Part shown: positions 7,221 to 15,091 of the stretch, piece by piece
How positions within the stretch are numbered: the first letter of the stretch is position 1
Layout: every line of letters starts with the position of its first letter
Assembly: GCF_012273655.1 (NCBI RefSeq)
Contig: NZ_JAAWWP010000016.1
Span: forward strand, 124,001-188,000
Length of the DNA: 64,000 nucleotides
Origin: Streptomyces physcomitrii
Lineage (GTDB): Bacteria; Actinomycetota; Actinomycetes; Streptomycetales; Streptomycetaceae
Direction: 5' to 3'
Translations under genes and position numbers: made by a program
The notes under the pieces: generated by a model
Seen by the model: only the letters and a program-made list of their open reading frames with translations
Told to the model about the DNA's origin: nothing
The model's database searches: none

Positions 7221-7880
7221 TCAGCGCCCGCCCTCGTTGAACTCGGCGATGAGCTCGGGGAGTTGGGCAAGGGAGTCGATCTGCATCGTGGCGGGTACGG
7301 AGTCCGCCGGGGCGCCGGACGGCATCAGACCCCAAGGCCCGCGCCGGATCCACGCGGCCAGCAGGCCCGCTCGCAGGGCGGGGTGGACGTCATTGCGCAA
7401 CTGGTCGCCGACGTACAGGATCTCGTGCGGTTCGGCGGGCGCCGCGTCGACAAGGTGCCGGAAAAAGGCGGGATCCGGCTTGGAAATGCCCCGGTCGCCA
7501 CTCGCGGTGACCAGATCCGCCGGCAGGCGCAGCGCGCGCAACGATGCGGCGACATAACGGCTCTGATTTCCGGCGATACCGACCCAGAGACCGTTCTCGC
7601 GCAGGGCGGAGAGTGCCGGGCGGACATCGGAATACAGATCCTCCTCACCGCAGCACTCGCTCACGCCTGCGGCATCCCGCCGTGCCCGCTCCTCGGCCAG
7701 GTCGAAACCGGGCCGGAATATCTGGAAGGTCTCGCGGAAGTCGCGCCCCTGTGCGACAACCGCGCCGAACACGGCGGAAAATGTGTGCCGCGGTACCCCC
7801 AGCCAATCCGCCCAGGCACCGTACTCCCGAGTCCTGTCGAGCAGGCATTCCCCGATATCGAAAACCACCGCGCGAATCAT
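7221..7880 (-). CDS. HAD-superfamily hydrolase
   Basis: 219 residues. Motif I is VVFDIGECLLD with nucleophile D8; the usual second Asp is Gly10. Lys134 (ISKPDPAFF) and the GDQLRND acid motif near 158 to 164 complete the site. The helical cap (about 15 to 90) is of the C1 type. The D8-x-G10 variant occurs in many HAD-IA proteins and weakens a simple phosphatase assignment. There is no ribosome site, but TAAAAT ends 6 nt before the ATG, which suggests a leaderless mRNA. It follows the ABC importer genes on the same strand by 33 bp. Confidence 0.85.
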   Translation of the reverse strand: MIRAVVFDIGECLLDRTREYGAWADWLGVPRHTFSAVFGAVVAQGRDFRETFQIFRPGFDLAEERARRDAAGVSECCGEEDLYSDVRPALSALRENGLWVGIAGNQSRYVAASLRALRLPADLVTASGDRGISKPDPAFFRHLVDAAPAEPHEILYVGDQLRNDVHPALRAGLLAAWIRRGPWGLMPSGAPADSVPATMQIDSLAQLPELIAEFNEGGR

Positions 7881-7886
7881 GGTCGC

Positions 7887-7917
7887 ATTTTAGGGCGAAC
7901 GGCCGCGCTGCGGTCAG
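7887..7917 (-). promoter_or_regulatory. Putative leaderless promoter for the HAD gene
   Basis: Reading leftward: CTGACC (7917 to 7912), a 19-nt spacer, TAAAAT (7892 to 7887), then 6 nt to ATG 7880. The spacer is long, so the -35 assignment is weak; the -10 is good. Confidence 0.4.
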
Positions 7918-8696
7918 AGTCGGCCGGAGTCCGTGAAGCGCCGCAGGAAGCGACGCGTGCGTTCCTCGCGCGGGGCGTGGAAGATCTGCTCGGCGGATCC
8001 GCGTTCCAGGACCACGCCCGCGTCCAGGAAGCACACCTGGTCGGCGATGTCGCGGGCGAAGGCCATCTCGTGCGTGGCCAGCACCATGGTCATGCCCTGC
8101 TCCTTGAGGTCCCGTACGACCTCCAGGACCTCCGCCACCAGTTCGGGATCGAGGGCCGCGGTGATCTCGTCGAGGAGCAGCAGCCGGGGTCGCACGGCCA
8201 ACGCCCGCACGATGGCGGCCCGTTGCTGCTGTCCGCCGCTCAACCGGTCGGGGTAGGCGTCGGCCTTGGCGCCGAGGCCGAGCCGTTCCAGGAGTTCCCG
8301 CCCGCGTTGCTCGGCCTCCGCCCGGGGGACGCCGTGCACCCGGCGCGGGGCGAGGGTGATGTTCTCCAGCACGCTCATGTGCGGGAAGAGGTTGTACGCC
8401 TGGAAGACCACGCCGATGCGGCGGCGCACCGCGTCCTGGTCCACGCGGGGATCGGTGATCTCCTCGCCGTCCAGCCAGATCGCCCCGTCGTCTATCTCCT
8501 CCAGGAGGTTGGCGCAGCGCAGCAGGGTCGACTTGCCCGAGCCGGAGGCGCCGATGAGCGCGGTGACGGTGTGCGGGGCGACCTCCAGGTCCACCTCGCG
8601 CAGCACGAGGCTCTCGCCGAAGGTCTTCCGTACGGACCGCATGCGCAGTACGGGCCCCGGGTCCGCGGTGTCCGGGCCGCCGGGTCGGTCGCTCAC
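7914..8696 (-). CDS. Polar amino acid ABC transporter, ATP-binding subunit
   Basis: 260 residues, GlnQ/HisP type. Walker A GASGSGKST, Q-loop VVFQAYNLFPHMSV, signature LSGGQQQR, Walker B LLLLDEITAALD and H-loop LATHE are all intact. The GTG start overlaps the permease stop by four bases (GTGA). Unlike most family members, the Walker B neighbourhood reads DEITAALD rather than DEPTSALD. It powers uptake by the adjoining permease and lipoprotein. Confidence 0.93.
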   Translation of the reverse strand: MSDRPGGPDTADPGPVLRMRSVRKTFGESLVLREVDLEVAPHTVTALIGASGSGKSTLLRCANLLEEIDDGAIWLDGEEITDPRVDQDAVRRRIGVVFQAYNLFPHMSVLENITLAPRRVHGVPRAEAEQRGRELLERLGLGAKADAYPDRLSGGQQQRAAIVRALAVRPRLLLLDEITAALDPELVAEVLEVVRDLKEQGMTMVLATHEMAFARDIADQVCFLDAGVVLERGSAEQIFHAPREERTRRFLRRFTDSGRL

Positions 8697-9598
8697 AGCA
8701 GGCCTCCTTGTGCGCGGCGGCGGTCCGTCCGCGCGGTGACCCAGTCGGTGAGGCGGGTCATGGGAATGGTCAGCGCGATGAAGAGCAGCCCGGCGACCAG
8801 GTACGGGGTGTAGTTGAGGCTGCGGCCCACGATGATGTCCGCCGCCCGCACCGCGTCGACCGCGCCGCCGATCGAGACGAGCCCGGTGTCCTTCTGCAGG
8901 GACACCAGGTCGTTGAGGAGCGGCGGCACCTGGCGGCGGACCGCCTGGGGCAGGACGACGTGCCGCAGGGCCTGCCGGTTGGTCAGCCCCAGCGAGCGGG
9001 CCGCCGCCCGCTGCGAGGGGTGGACGGACTCGATGCCCGCCCGGAAGACCTCGGCGACGTAGGCGGAGTAGGTGAGGGTGAGCGCGGTACCGCCGAGCAG
9101 TACGGGATCGACGCTCACGCCCTGGAGGCGCAGCGCGGGCACCCCCAGGACCACGATCATCAGATTGATGATGAGCGGCAGCCCGCGGAAGAAGTCGGTG
9201 TAGGCGGCGGCCAGCGCGCGCAGCGGGAAGAAGACCGGCCCCGGCAGGGTCCGGGCGACGGCGATGAGCATCCCGAGGACCAGGACCGCGGCGCCGCAGA
9301 CCAGCAGCAGCCGGACGTTGAGCCAGAGCCCGTCCAGTACCAGCGGCAGCGCCTCGCGCGCGTAGCCCGCGTCGAAGAAGGTCTCCCGGGTGCGGGACCA
9401 GCCCGGCGCGTTGACGACGACCAGGACGAGTGCCGCCGCCGTCACGAGTGAGGAGAGCGCGGCGACGGCCACGGCACGGCGGGACCGGGTGCGCTTGTAC
9501 CGCTCCCGGGCGAGACGGCGTTCGGAGGGTACGTAGGGGTCCTGGCCGCCCGGCGCGAGCGGTTCGCCGCGGTCCGGCTCCTCCTTCGCCAGGGTCAC
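8693..9598 (-). CDS. Polar amino acid ABC transporter, permease
   Basis: 301 residues. A charged N-terminal tail of about 45 residues precedes a first membrane segment (AVAVAALSSLVTAAALVLVV) and a His/Gln-type permease domain with further segments and the EAA-like loop RAAARSLGLTNRQALRHVVLPQA. GTG 9598 overlaps the binding-protein stop (GTGA); longer upstream frames lie inside that gene. The single permease gene implies a homodimer in the membrane. Confidence 0.92.
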   Translation of the reverse strand: MTLAKEEPDRGEPLAPGGQDPYVPSERRLARERYKRTRSRRAVAVAALSSLVTAAALVLVVVNAPGWSRTRETFFDAGYAREALPLVLDGLWLNVRLLLVCGAAVLVLGMLIAVARTLPGPVFFPLRALAAAYTDFFRGLPLIINLMIVVLGVPALRLQGVSVDPVLLGGTALTLTYSAYVAEVFRAGIESVHPSQRAAARSLGLTNRQALRHVVLPQAVRRQVPPLLNDLVSLQKDTGLVSIGGAVDAVRAADIIVGRSLNYTPYLVAGLLFIALTIPMTRLTDWVTARTDRRRAQGGLL

Positions 9599-10485
9599 TT
9601 GAGCACCGGCACGTCGGCGGCCTCGGTGAGCCACCGCTTCTCGATCTTCGCGAGCGTTCCGTTCTCGCGCAGGGCGTCCACCGCCTTCGAGACGCAGGAG
9701 GTCAGCGCGCTGCCCTTGTCGAGGACGAGGCCGAACTGCTCGGGCGCGCTGCCCCGTTCGGCGAACTGGCCGACGATCTCCGCGTCCTCCACCTCGGCCG
9801 CGGTGATGTAGAAGGCCGTCGGCAGGTCCACCACGATGGCGTCCACCTGGCCGTTGCGCAGCGCGGACTTGGCCTGGTCGTTCTTGGCGAAGGCGGCGGC
9901 ATCCCGCCGGGGCCGCACCACGTCGTCGATGACGTCCAGGCTGGTGGTGCCGACCTGGGCGCCGAGCTTCACCTTCTTCAGCGCGGCGACGGTCTTCGCC
10001 TTCGCGGCCGGTGAGCCCTTGAGGGCGACGACGGCCTGCCGTACGTCGTAGTAGCCGGCGGAGAAGTCCACCGCCCTCTTGCGCTCCTCGCTGACGGAGA
10101 CCTGGTTGATGTCGAAGTCGAAGCTCTTGCGGCCCGGGGCGAAGGCCTTGTTGAAGGGCACCGTCTGCCACACCACCTCGGCCTTGCCGTAGCCGAGTTG
10201 CTTCGCCACGGCGTAGGCGGTGGCCGACTCGAAGCCCTTGCCGTTCGCGGGGTCGTCGCCCTGGAACCAGGGCTCGTACGCGGGCTTGTCCGTGGCGACG
10301 GTCAGCTTGCCCGCGGTCTCCGTCCTCAGTGCTCCCCGGTCGCAGCGCTCCGGGCCGCCGCCGGAGTCCGGGGCCCCCTCGTCGTCCGGCTGCGGGGCGC
10401 AGCCGGCCACCGCGGCCAGCAGGGCGAGGGCCGCGAGGCTCCGGGGTATGCGAGGACCGTGAGAGTTCCCGAGGACGAGATTCAT
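9595..10485 (-). CDS. Amino acid ABC transporter substrate-binding lipoprotein
   Basis: 296 residues. A lipoprotein signal ends at LLAAVAGC, with Cys about residue 27, followed by a disordered Asp/Gly/Pro stretch and a family 3 solute-binding domain (LTVATDKPAYEPWF, DFDINQVSVSEERK). It captures a polar amino acid outside the membrane. It is first gene of the importer operon: binding protein, permease, ATPase. Next to a racemase cluster, an acidic or modified amino acid is a reasonable guess but unproven. Confidence 0.92.
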   Translation of the reverse strand: MNLVLGNSHGPRIPRSLAALALLAAVAGCAPQPDDEGAPDSGGGPERCDRGALRTETAGKLTVATDKPAYEPWFQGDDPANGKGFESATAYAVAKQLGYGKAEVVWQTVPFNKAFAPGRKSFDFDINQVSVSEERKRAVDFSAGYYDVRQAVVALKGSPAAKAKTVAALKKVKLGAQVGTTSLDVIDDVVRPRRDAAAFAKNDQAKSALRNGQVDAIVVDLPTAFYITAAEVEDAEIVGQFAERGSAPEQFGLVLDKGSALTSCVSKAVDALRENGTLAKIEKRWLTEAADVPVLK

Positions 10486-10758
10486 GCCGGGAGACTTACC
10501 GCGCGAAGCCCTGCCTGTCGAGACCGCGGAGGGCCGATCCCGCATGCTGGGAACGGGTGTTGCGATCTCGTGAACGCTCACGGGGACGCGGCCCTTTCGC
10601 GATGCCCGCCGTGCCCGTCCGCGGTGCGCTCTTCCCGCAGGCCACGGCCCTGCCGGGGTGTTCCGGCCGCCCATCCGCGCGGGCGTCCCCAGTCGGCCGC
10701 GCTCGTTACTCTCGCTATGCGGGGCTGTGCGGCCCCTGCCGGGCGGAATCGGGTGGGT

Positions 10759-11781
10759 ATGGGTGACAGGCCGCTGAAGAAGCTGGGGTTCCTCACGATC
10801 GGGCTGTTCGACGAGGACGATCCGGCCCGGGGCCACGAGAGCACGCTGCGCACGCTGGAGCGGGGCGAGGAACTCGGCTACGACAGTGCGTGGGTGCGCC
10901 ATCGGCACCTCCAGTACGGCATCGCCTCACCGGTCGCGGTCCTCGCCGCAGCCACCCAGCGCACCCGCCGGATCGCCCTGGGCACCGCGGTCACCCCGCT
11001 GGGCTGGGAGAACCCGCTGCGCCTCGCCGAGGACCTGGCGACCGTGGACATCCTCTCCGGCGGCCGCCTCAACCCGGGTGTCAGCACCGGTGCCCCGACA
11101 CACTACGAGCGGGTCAGGGAGGCGCTCTATCCGGACACCGCGGACACCGAGGACTTCGGCTATACACGGGTGCGGCGGCTCCTGGACCACCTCGCCGGAG
11201 AGCCGGTCACCGGCTTCCGCGGCACGGAGGGTATCGAGTCCTTCTCCGACCGGGTGCAGCCGCGTTCCCCCGGTCTGCGGGAGCGCATGTGGTACGGCGG
11301 CGGCAGCCTGCGCTCGGCCCGCTGGGCGGGGGAGAACGCGATGAACCTCCTCACCAGCAGCGTCGTCAAGGCCGAGGAGCAGGAGGGGCCCTGGGACTTC
11401 GCCGCCCTCCAACGCGCCCAGATCCGCGCCTTCCGGGCCGCCCATCCCGCCGGGGAGGCCGCCCGGGTCTCCCAGGGACTCGTGGTGATCCCCACCGACT
11501 CCGCCGACGCCGCGCAGCGCGCCAGGTACGCGGAGTACGCGGCGGCGCGGCTGCCCCGTACCGTCCGTCCGCAGGGCCCGGCCCGGCTGCTGTTCGCCCC
11601 GGACCTGGTGGGCCCCTCCGACTGGATCGCGGAGCGCCTGCGGGCGCACGCGGCCTTCCGCGAGGTGGACGAGGTGGCCTTCGCGCTCCCGTTCACCTTC
11701 GGCGAGGAGGACTACGAGCAGATCCTCACCGACATCGCCGGCCGTCTCGGCCCCGCGCTCGGCTGGAAGCCGGGCGGCTGA
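10759..11781 (+). CDS. Luciferase-like (LLM-class) flavin oxidoreductase
   Basis: 340 residues with the bacterial luciferase TIM-barrel pattern: GFLTIGLF strand 1, then WVRHRHLQYGIASPVAVLAAATQRTRRI spread over strands 2 and 3, GTAVTPLGWENPLRLAEDLATVD and the LSGGRLNPGV flavin-binding region. Such enzymes use FMN or F420. ATG 10759 is chosen at the start of the conserved domain; GTG 10754 is an alternative. It stands alone and converges with the HxlR gene. Confidence 0.85.
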   Translation: MGDRPLKKLGFLTIGLFDEDDPARGHESTLRTLERGEELGYDSAWVRHRHLQYGIASPVAVLAAATQRTRRIALGTAVTPLGWENPLRLAEDLATVDILSGGRLNPGVSTGAPTHYERVREALYPDTADTEDFGYTRVRRLLDHLAGEPVTGFRGTEGIESFSDRVQPRSPGLRERMWYGGGSLRSARWAGENAMNLLTSSVVKAEEQEGPWDFAALQRAQIRAFRAAHPAGEAARVSQGLVVIPTDSADAAQRARYAEYAAARLPRTVRPQGPARLLFAPDLVGPSDWIAERLRAHAAFREVDEVAFALPFTFGEEDYEQILTDIAGRLGPALGWKPGG

Positions 11782-11832
11782 CCGCCGACGCCGTACGCCC
11801 CGGCCCGCCCCGGCCCCTCCACGCCCGGCGTC

Positions 11833-12300
11833 TCACTCCCGGCGGCGTGCTCCGGGGCCCGGCCGGGCGGTGACCTGCCGGGGGGTCAAGGCGTCGTGTT
11901 CCTCGGCGCATTCGACGACCACGCGGACCGGTGCTCCGCACCCCGTGTGGCGCATGTCCAGGACCGGGCCCTCGGGATCCGGGGCGTACGTCTCGCCCCA
12001 CTGGCGCAGGGCGACGAGCACGGGCCACAGGTCCCAGCCCTTGCGGGTCAGCCGGTACGCGTTGCGGGAGCGGCTGCCCGGCTCCCGGTAGGCGACGGTG
12101 GCCAGGATGCCGGCCGCGGTCAGCTTCCGGAGCCGGTCGCTCAGGACGGCCTCGGAGACGCCGATATGGCGGCGGAAGTCGTCGAAGCGGCGTACCCCGC
12201 TGGCGGCGTCACGCAGGATCAGCAGCGTCCACTTCTCCCCGACCAGATCCAGTGAGCGCTGGACGGGGCAGTTCTCCGTACTGACGTCGAGCCACTCCAT
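11833..12300 (-). CDS. HxlR-family winged-helix regulator
   Basis: 155 residues with the HxlR pattern: N-terminal Cys11 in ENCPVQ, LVGEKWTLLILRD, RFDDFRRHIGVSEAVLSDRLRKL recognition helix (given here only as the span 37 to 60) and the wing YREPGSRSRNAYRLT. The conserved Cys often serves redox or electrophile sensing. It diverges from the thioesterase gene across a 92-bp region packed with overlapping promoters and a dyad, so it likely controls both. Its own start appears leaderless. Confidence 0.9.
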   Translation of the reverse strand: MEWLDVSTENCPVQRSLDLVGEKWTLLILRDAASGVRRFDDFRRHIGVSEAVLSDRLRKLTAAGILATVAYREPGSRSRNAYRLTRKGWDLWPVLVALRQWGETYAPDPEGPVLDMRHTGCGAPVRVVVECAEEHDALTPRQVTARPGPGARRRE

Positions 12301-12306
12301 GTCCCC

Positions 12307-12335
12307 ATCCTAGGCGCTGACTTCGGCTTTGACAG
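12307..12335 (-). promoter_or_regulatory. Putative leaderless promoter of the HxlR gene
   Basis: Reading leftward: CTGTCA (12335 to 12330), a 17-nt spacer, TAGGAT (12312 to 12307), then 6 nt to ATG 12300. No ribosome site precedes the ATG. Confidence 0.5.
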
Positions 12336-12343
12336 CCAGCGCC
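12313..12343. promoter_or_regulatory. Inverted repeat, likely HxlR operator
   Basis: GGCGCTG (12313 to 12319) and CAGCGCC (12337 to 12343) form a perfect 7-bp inverted repeat around 17 nt. It overlaps the -35 elements of both divergent promoters; an inner GGCT-N5-AGCC dyad sits inside. Confidence 0.45.
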
Positions 12344-12358
12344 GGGGCGGGCTAACTT
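12329..12358 (+). promoter_or_regulatory. Promoter of the thioesterase gene
   Basis: TTGACA (12329 to 12334), an 18-nt spacer, TAACTT (12353 to 12358). A GGAGG ribosome site follows before ATG 12393. Confidence 0.55.
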
Positions 12359-12392
12359 CGCTCGACAGAGTCAGCCGGGAGGATGCCGAGAC

Positions 12393-12887
12393 ATGGGACG
12401 CTCACGCACGTACGAGTGGGAGGACCCCTCGATCACCGCCGCCGTCGTGGGGCGCGTCTCCGGCCTGGAGTTCCTGCGCGAGATCCAGGCGGGCCGCCTG
12501 CCCGGGCCGCCCGTCTCGGCGACCCTCGACTTCACCCTCGACGAGGTGGACGAGGGCAGGGTGATGTTCGCGGTGATGCCGGGCGAGGAGCACTACAACC
12601 CGCTCGGCAGCGTGCACGGCGGCGTCTACGCCACCCTGCTCGACTCGGCGGCCGGATGCGCCGTCCACTCCACCCTGCCGCCGGGGATGGGGTACACCTC
12701 GCTCGACCTGACCGTGAAGTTCCTCAAGCGGATCACCGCGGACACCGGCCGGGTGCGGGCCGTCGGCACGGTGGTCAGCCGGGGCCGGCAGACCGCGCTG
12801 GCCGAGGCGAGGCTCCTCGACGCCGGCGACCGCCTGCTCGCCCACGCCACGAGCAGCTGCCTGCTCTTCCCCCTGCCCGCCGCGTAG
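12393..12887 (+). CDS. PaaI-type hotdog-fold thioesterase
   Basis: 164 residues. The hotdog signature HYNPLGSVHGGVYATLLDSA spans the central helix, with the active-site HGG and Asp, followed by TSLDLTVKFLKRI strand pairing. Such proteins hydrolyse acyl- or aryl-CoA thioesters in the cytoplasm. ATG 12393 has GGGAGGATG upstream. Divergence from an HxlR regulator suggests induction by an aromatic or electrophilic compound, which is inference. Confidence 0.88.
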   Translation: MGRSRTYEWEDPSITAAVVGRVSGLEFLREIQAGRLPGPPVSATLDFTLDEVDEGRVMFAVMPGEEHYNPLGSVHGGVYATLLDSAAGCAVHSTLPPGMGYTSLDLTVKFLKRITADTGRVRAVGTVVSRGRQTALAEARLLDAGDRLLAHATSSCLLFPLPAA

Positions 12888-13033
12888 CGACACCCGCCCC
12901 GTAGCGGCTGAGGGAGGGCGCGGCCCGGGAGGAGCCGCCGCCTCGGCGGGTCCGGCGGCGCCCGTGCGGGGCGGAGCCCGCCAGATCCACCCCGGCGGTG
13001 TGACATCTCGTGACAGATGAGAGGGTCGGCCGC

Positions 13034-14302
13034 GTGAGTGAGACGACTACTGAGGCCCTGCAGTACCGCTTCGACGGGCCCGACGACGCTCCGGTCCTGA
13101 TCCTGGGGCCGTCCCTCGGCACCACCTGGCACATGTGGGACCGGCAGATACCCGAACTGTCGCAGCAGTGGCGGGTGTTCCGCTTCGATCTGCCCGGGCA
13201 CGGCGGCGCACCGGCGCATCCCGCCGAGTCGGTGGAGCAGCTCGCCGACCGGCTGCTCGCCACCCTCGACGAGCTGGGGGTGCACCGCTTCGGCTACGCG
13301 GGCTGCGCGCTGGGCGGCGCGATCGGCACCGACCTCGCGCTGCGCCACCCGGACCGGGTCGCCGCGCTCACCCTCATCGCCTCCTCCCCGCGCTTCGGCA
13401 CCGCCGACGAGTTCCGCCAGCGCGGGGTGATCGTCCGCACCAACGGGCTCGACCCCATCGCCCGCACCTCGCCCGAGCGCTGGTTCACCCCGGGCTTCGC
13501 CGCCAACCAGCCCGCGATCACCGAGTGGGCCGTGCAGATGGTGCGTACCACCGACCCGGGCTGCTACATCGCCGCCTGCGAGGCGCTCGCCACCTTCGAT
13601 GTACGGGGCAGCCTCGACCGGATCGGGGTGGAGACCCTGGTCCTGGTCGGCTCCGAGGACCAGGTCACCGGGCCCGCCGCGGCCCGCACCCTGGTCGCGG
13701 GCATCCCGGACGCCCGGCTCGCCGTGGTGCCCGGCGCCTCGCACCTCGCCCCCGTCGAGCAGCCGGCCGCCGTGACCGACCTGCTCGTACGCCACTTCTC
13801 CACCTCCTGGCAGGAGGCCCCCGGCACCCCGCCGGTGCCGGTCAAGCCGGTGCTCAGCCCGCCGCCCGCGCCGGTCGCCGAGATCGCCCCCTTCGAGGAG
13901 CCGGTGGCCGAGGCGGTACCCGCCGACCAGTACGAGGCCGGGCTCAAGGTGCGCCGCGAGGTCCTCGGCGACGCCGAGGTCGACCGGGTCCTCGCCGAGG
14001 CGGAGGGCTTCGCGGAGGACTTCCAGCGGCTCGCCACCCGCTACGCCTGGGGCGAGGTGTACAGCCGCCCGGGCCTGGACCGCCGGGCCCGCAGCTGCGT
14101 CGCCCTTGCCGCGCTGGTCGCGGGCGGCCACTGGACGGAACTCGCCGGCCACACCAAGGCCGCCCTGCGCAGCGGGCTGACCCCCGACGAGATCAAGGAG
14201 GTCCTCCTGCAGACCGCGGTGTACTGCGGGATGCCCGCCGCCCACCAGGCCTTCCGCATCGTCCAGGAGGTCGTACGGGAGGAGACCACCCCGCGCGAGT
14301 AG
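13034..14302 (+). CDS. pcaL: PcaL-like fusion: enol-lactonase fold plus carboxymuconolactone decarboxylase
   Basis: 422 residues. An alpha/beta-hydrolase domain (about 1 to 262) resembles 3-oxoadipate enol-lactonase; a Pro/Ala/Glu linker leads to a 4-carboxymuconolactone decarboxylase domain (about 295 to 415; YSRPGLDRRARSCVALAALV, GHTKAAL). This is the fusion layout of PcaL in the protocatechuate branch of the beta-ketoadipate pathway. The nucleophile elbow reads AGCALGG, where lactonases have GxSxGG, so Ala92 replaces Ser with Cys91 beside it; the Asp (GSEDQV) and His (ASHLAP) remain. No other pca genes are nearby. GTG 13034 has GAGAGG upstream; GTG 13010 is an alternative. Confidence 0.8.
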   Translation: MSETTTEALQYRFDGPDDAPVLILGPSLGTTWHMWDRQIPELSQQWRVFRFDLPGHGGAPAHPAESVEQLADRLLATLDELGVHRFGYAGCALGGAIGTDLALRHPDRVAALTLIASSPRFGTADEFRQRGVIVRTNGLDPIARTSPERWFTPGFAANQPAITEWAVQMVRTTDPGCYIAACEALATFDVRGSLDRIGVETLVLVGSEDQVTGPAAARTLVAGIPDARLAVVPGASHLAPVEQPAAVTDLLVRHFSTSWQEAPGTPPVPVKPVLSPPPAPVAEIAPFEEPVAEAVPADQYEAGLKVRREVLGDAEVDRVLAEAEGFAEDFQRLATRYAWGEVYSRPGLDRRARSCVALAALVAGGHWTELAGHTKAALRSGLTPDEIKEVLLQTAVYCGMPAAHQAFRIVQEVVREETTPRE

Positions 14303-14326
14303 CCCCCGGCGGCGGGCGGCGCGGGC

Positions 14327-14364
14327 GGGCCGGGTGCCGGGCCGGTGGCCGAAACACCCGGCCC
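14327..14364 (+). terminator. Hairpin after the pcaL-like gene
   Basis: GGGCCGGGTG (14327 to 14336) and CACCCGGCCC (14355 to 14364) are perfect complements around an 18-nt loop, 25 nt after the stop codon. Confidence 0.5.
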
Positions 14365-14405
14365 GGGCGCTCTGCCCGGGTGGCGGCGCGTAGCAGGATG
14401 GCGGC

Positions 14406-15038
14406 ATGAAGCTCACCAAGAAGACGCACTCCTGCGTCCGGCTCCAGTCACCGGCGGGCACCCTCGTCATCGATCCCGGCGGTTTCACCGAGGAGGACGC
14501 GGCACTCGGCGCCGAGGCGATCCTGGTCACCCACGAGCACCCGGACCACTTCGACGAGGGACGGCTGCGGGCCGCCATGGAGGCCGACCCCGGGACCCGG
14601 ATCTGGACCCTGCGCGCGGTCGCCGACAAGATCGGTCCCGCCTTCCCCGGCCGGGTCCACACCGTGGGCCACGGCGACACCTTCACCGCGGCGGGCTTCG
14701 AGGTCCAGGTCCACGGCGAACTGCACGCGGTGATCCACCCGGACATCCCGCGGATCACCAACGTCGGCTACCTCGTGGACGGCACGGTCTTCCACCCCGG
14801 CGACGCCCTGACCGTGCCGGACCAGCCGGTGGACACCCTGCTGCTCCCGGTGATGGCCCCCTGGAGCAAGCTCTCGGAGGTCGTCGACTACGTACGCGAG
14901 GTCCGCCCGCGCCGCGCCTACGACGTGCACGACGCCCTCCTGACCGACCTGGCCCGGCCGATCTACGACCGGCAGATCGGCTCCCTCGCCGAGGCCGAGC
15001 ACCTGCGCCTGGCACCCGGCGGTGCCGCCGAGATCTGA
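14406..15038 (+). CDS. Metallo-beta-lactamase-fold hydrolase, UlaG-like
   Basis: 210 residues. THSCVRLQ at the N-terminus, LVTHEHPDHFD as the HxHxDH metal motif (about 41 to 51), later His near GELHAVIH and Asp in FHPGD complete the dinuclear site. The family holds RNases, lactonases and uncharacterised hydrolases, and no substrate is evident. It precedes exonuclease III by 53 bp on the same strand. Confidence 0.85.
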   Translation: MKLTKKTHSCVRLQSPAGTLVIDPGGFTEEDAALGAEAILVTHEHPDHFDEGRLRAAMEADPGTRIWTLRAVADKIGPAFPGRVHTVGHGDTFTAAGFEVQVHGELHAVIHPDIPRITNVGYLVDGTVFHPGDALTVPDQPVDTLLLPVMAPWSKLSEVVDYVREVRPRRAYDVHDALLTDLARPIYDRQIGSLAEAEHLRLAPGGAAEI

Positions 15039-15091
15039 GGCCGGCCGGCGGGCGGGCCGGGTTGTCGGTGGGGCCGGGTAGGTTGGGGCCC

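Noticed and set aside
9595..10908. Longer start for the amino acid binding protein
   Set aside because: The extension is Arg/Pro-rich and would place the lipoprotein signal in the middle of the protein.
12626..14761. Leftward open frame of 711 codons opposite the pcaL-like and metallo-hydrolase genes
   Set aside because: It crosses two well-supported genes on the other strand and has no recognisable domain; long antisense frames are normal at this GC content.
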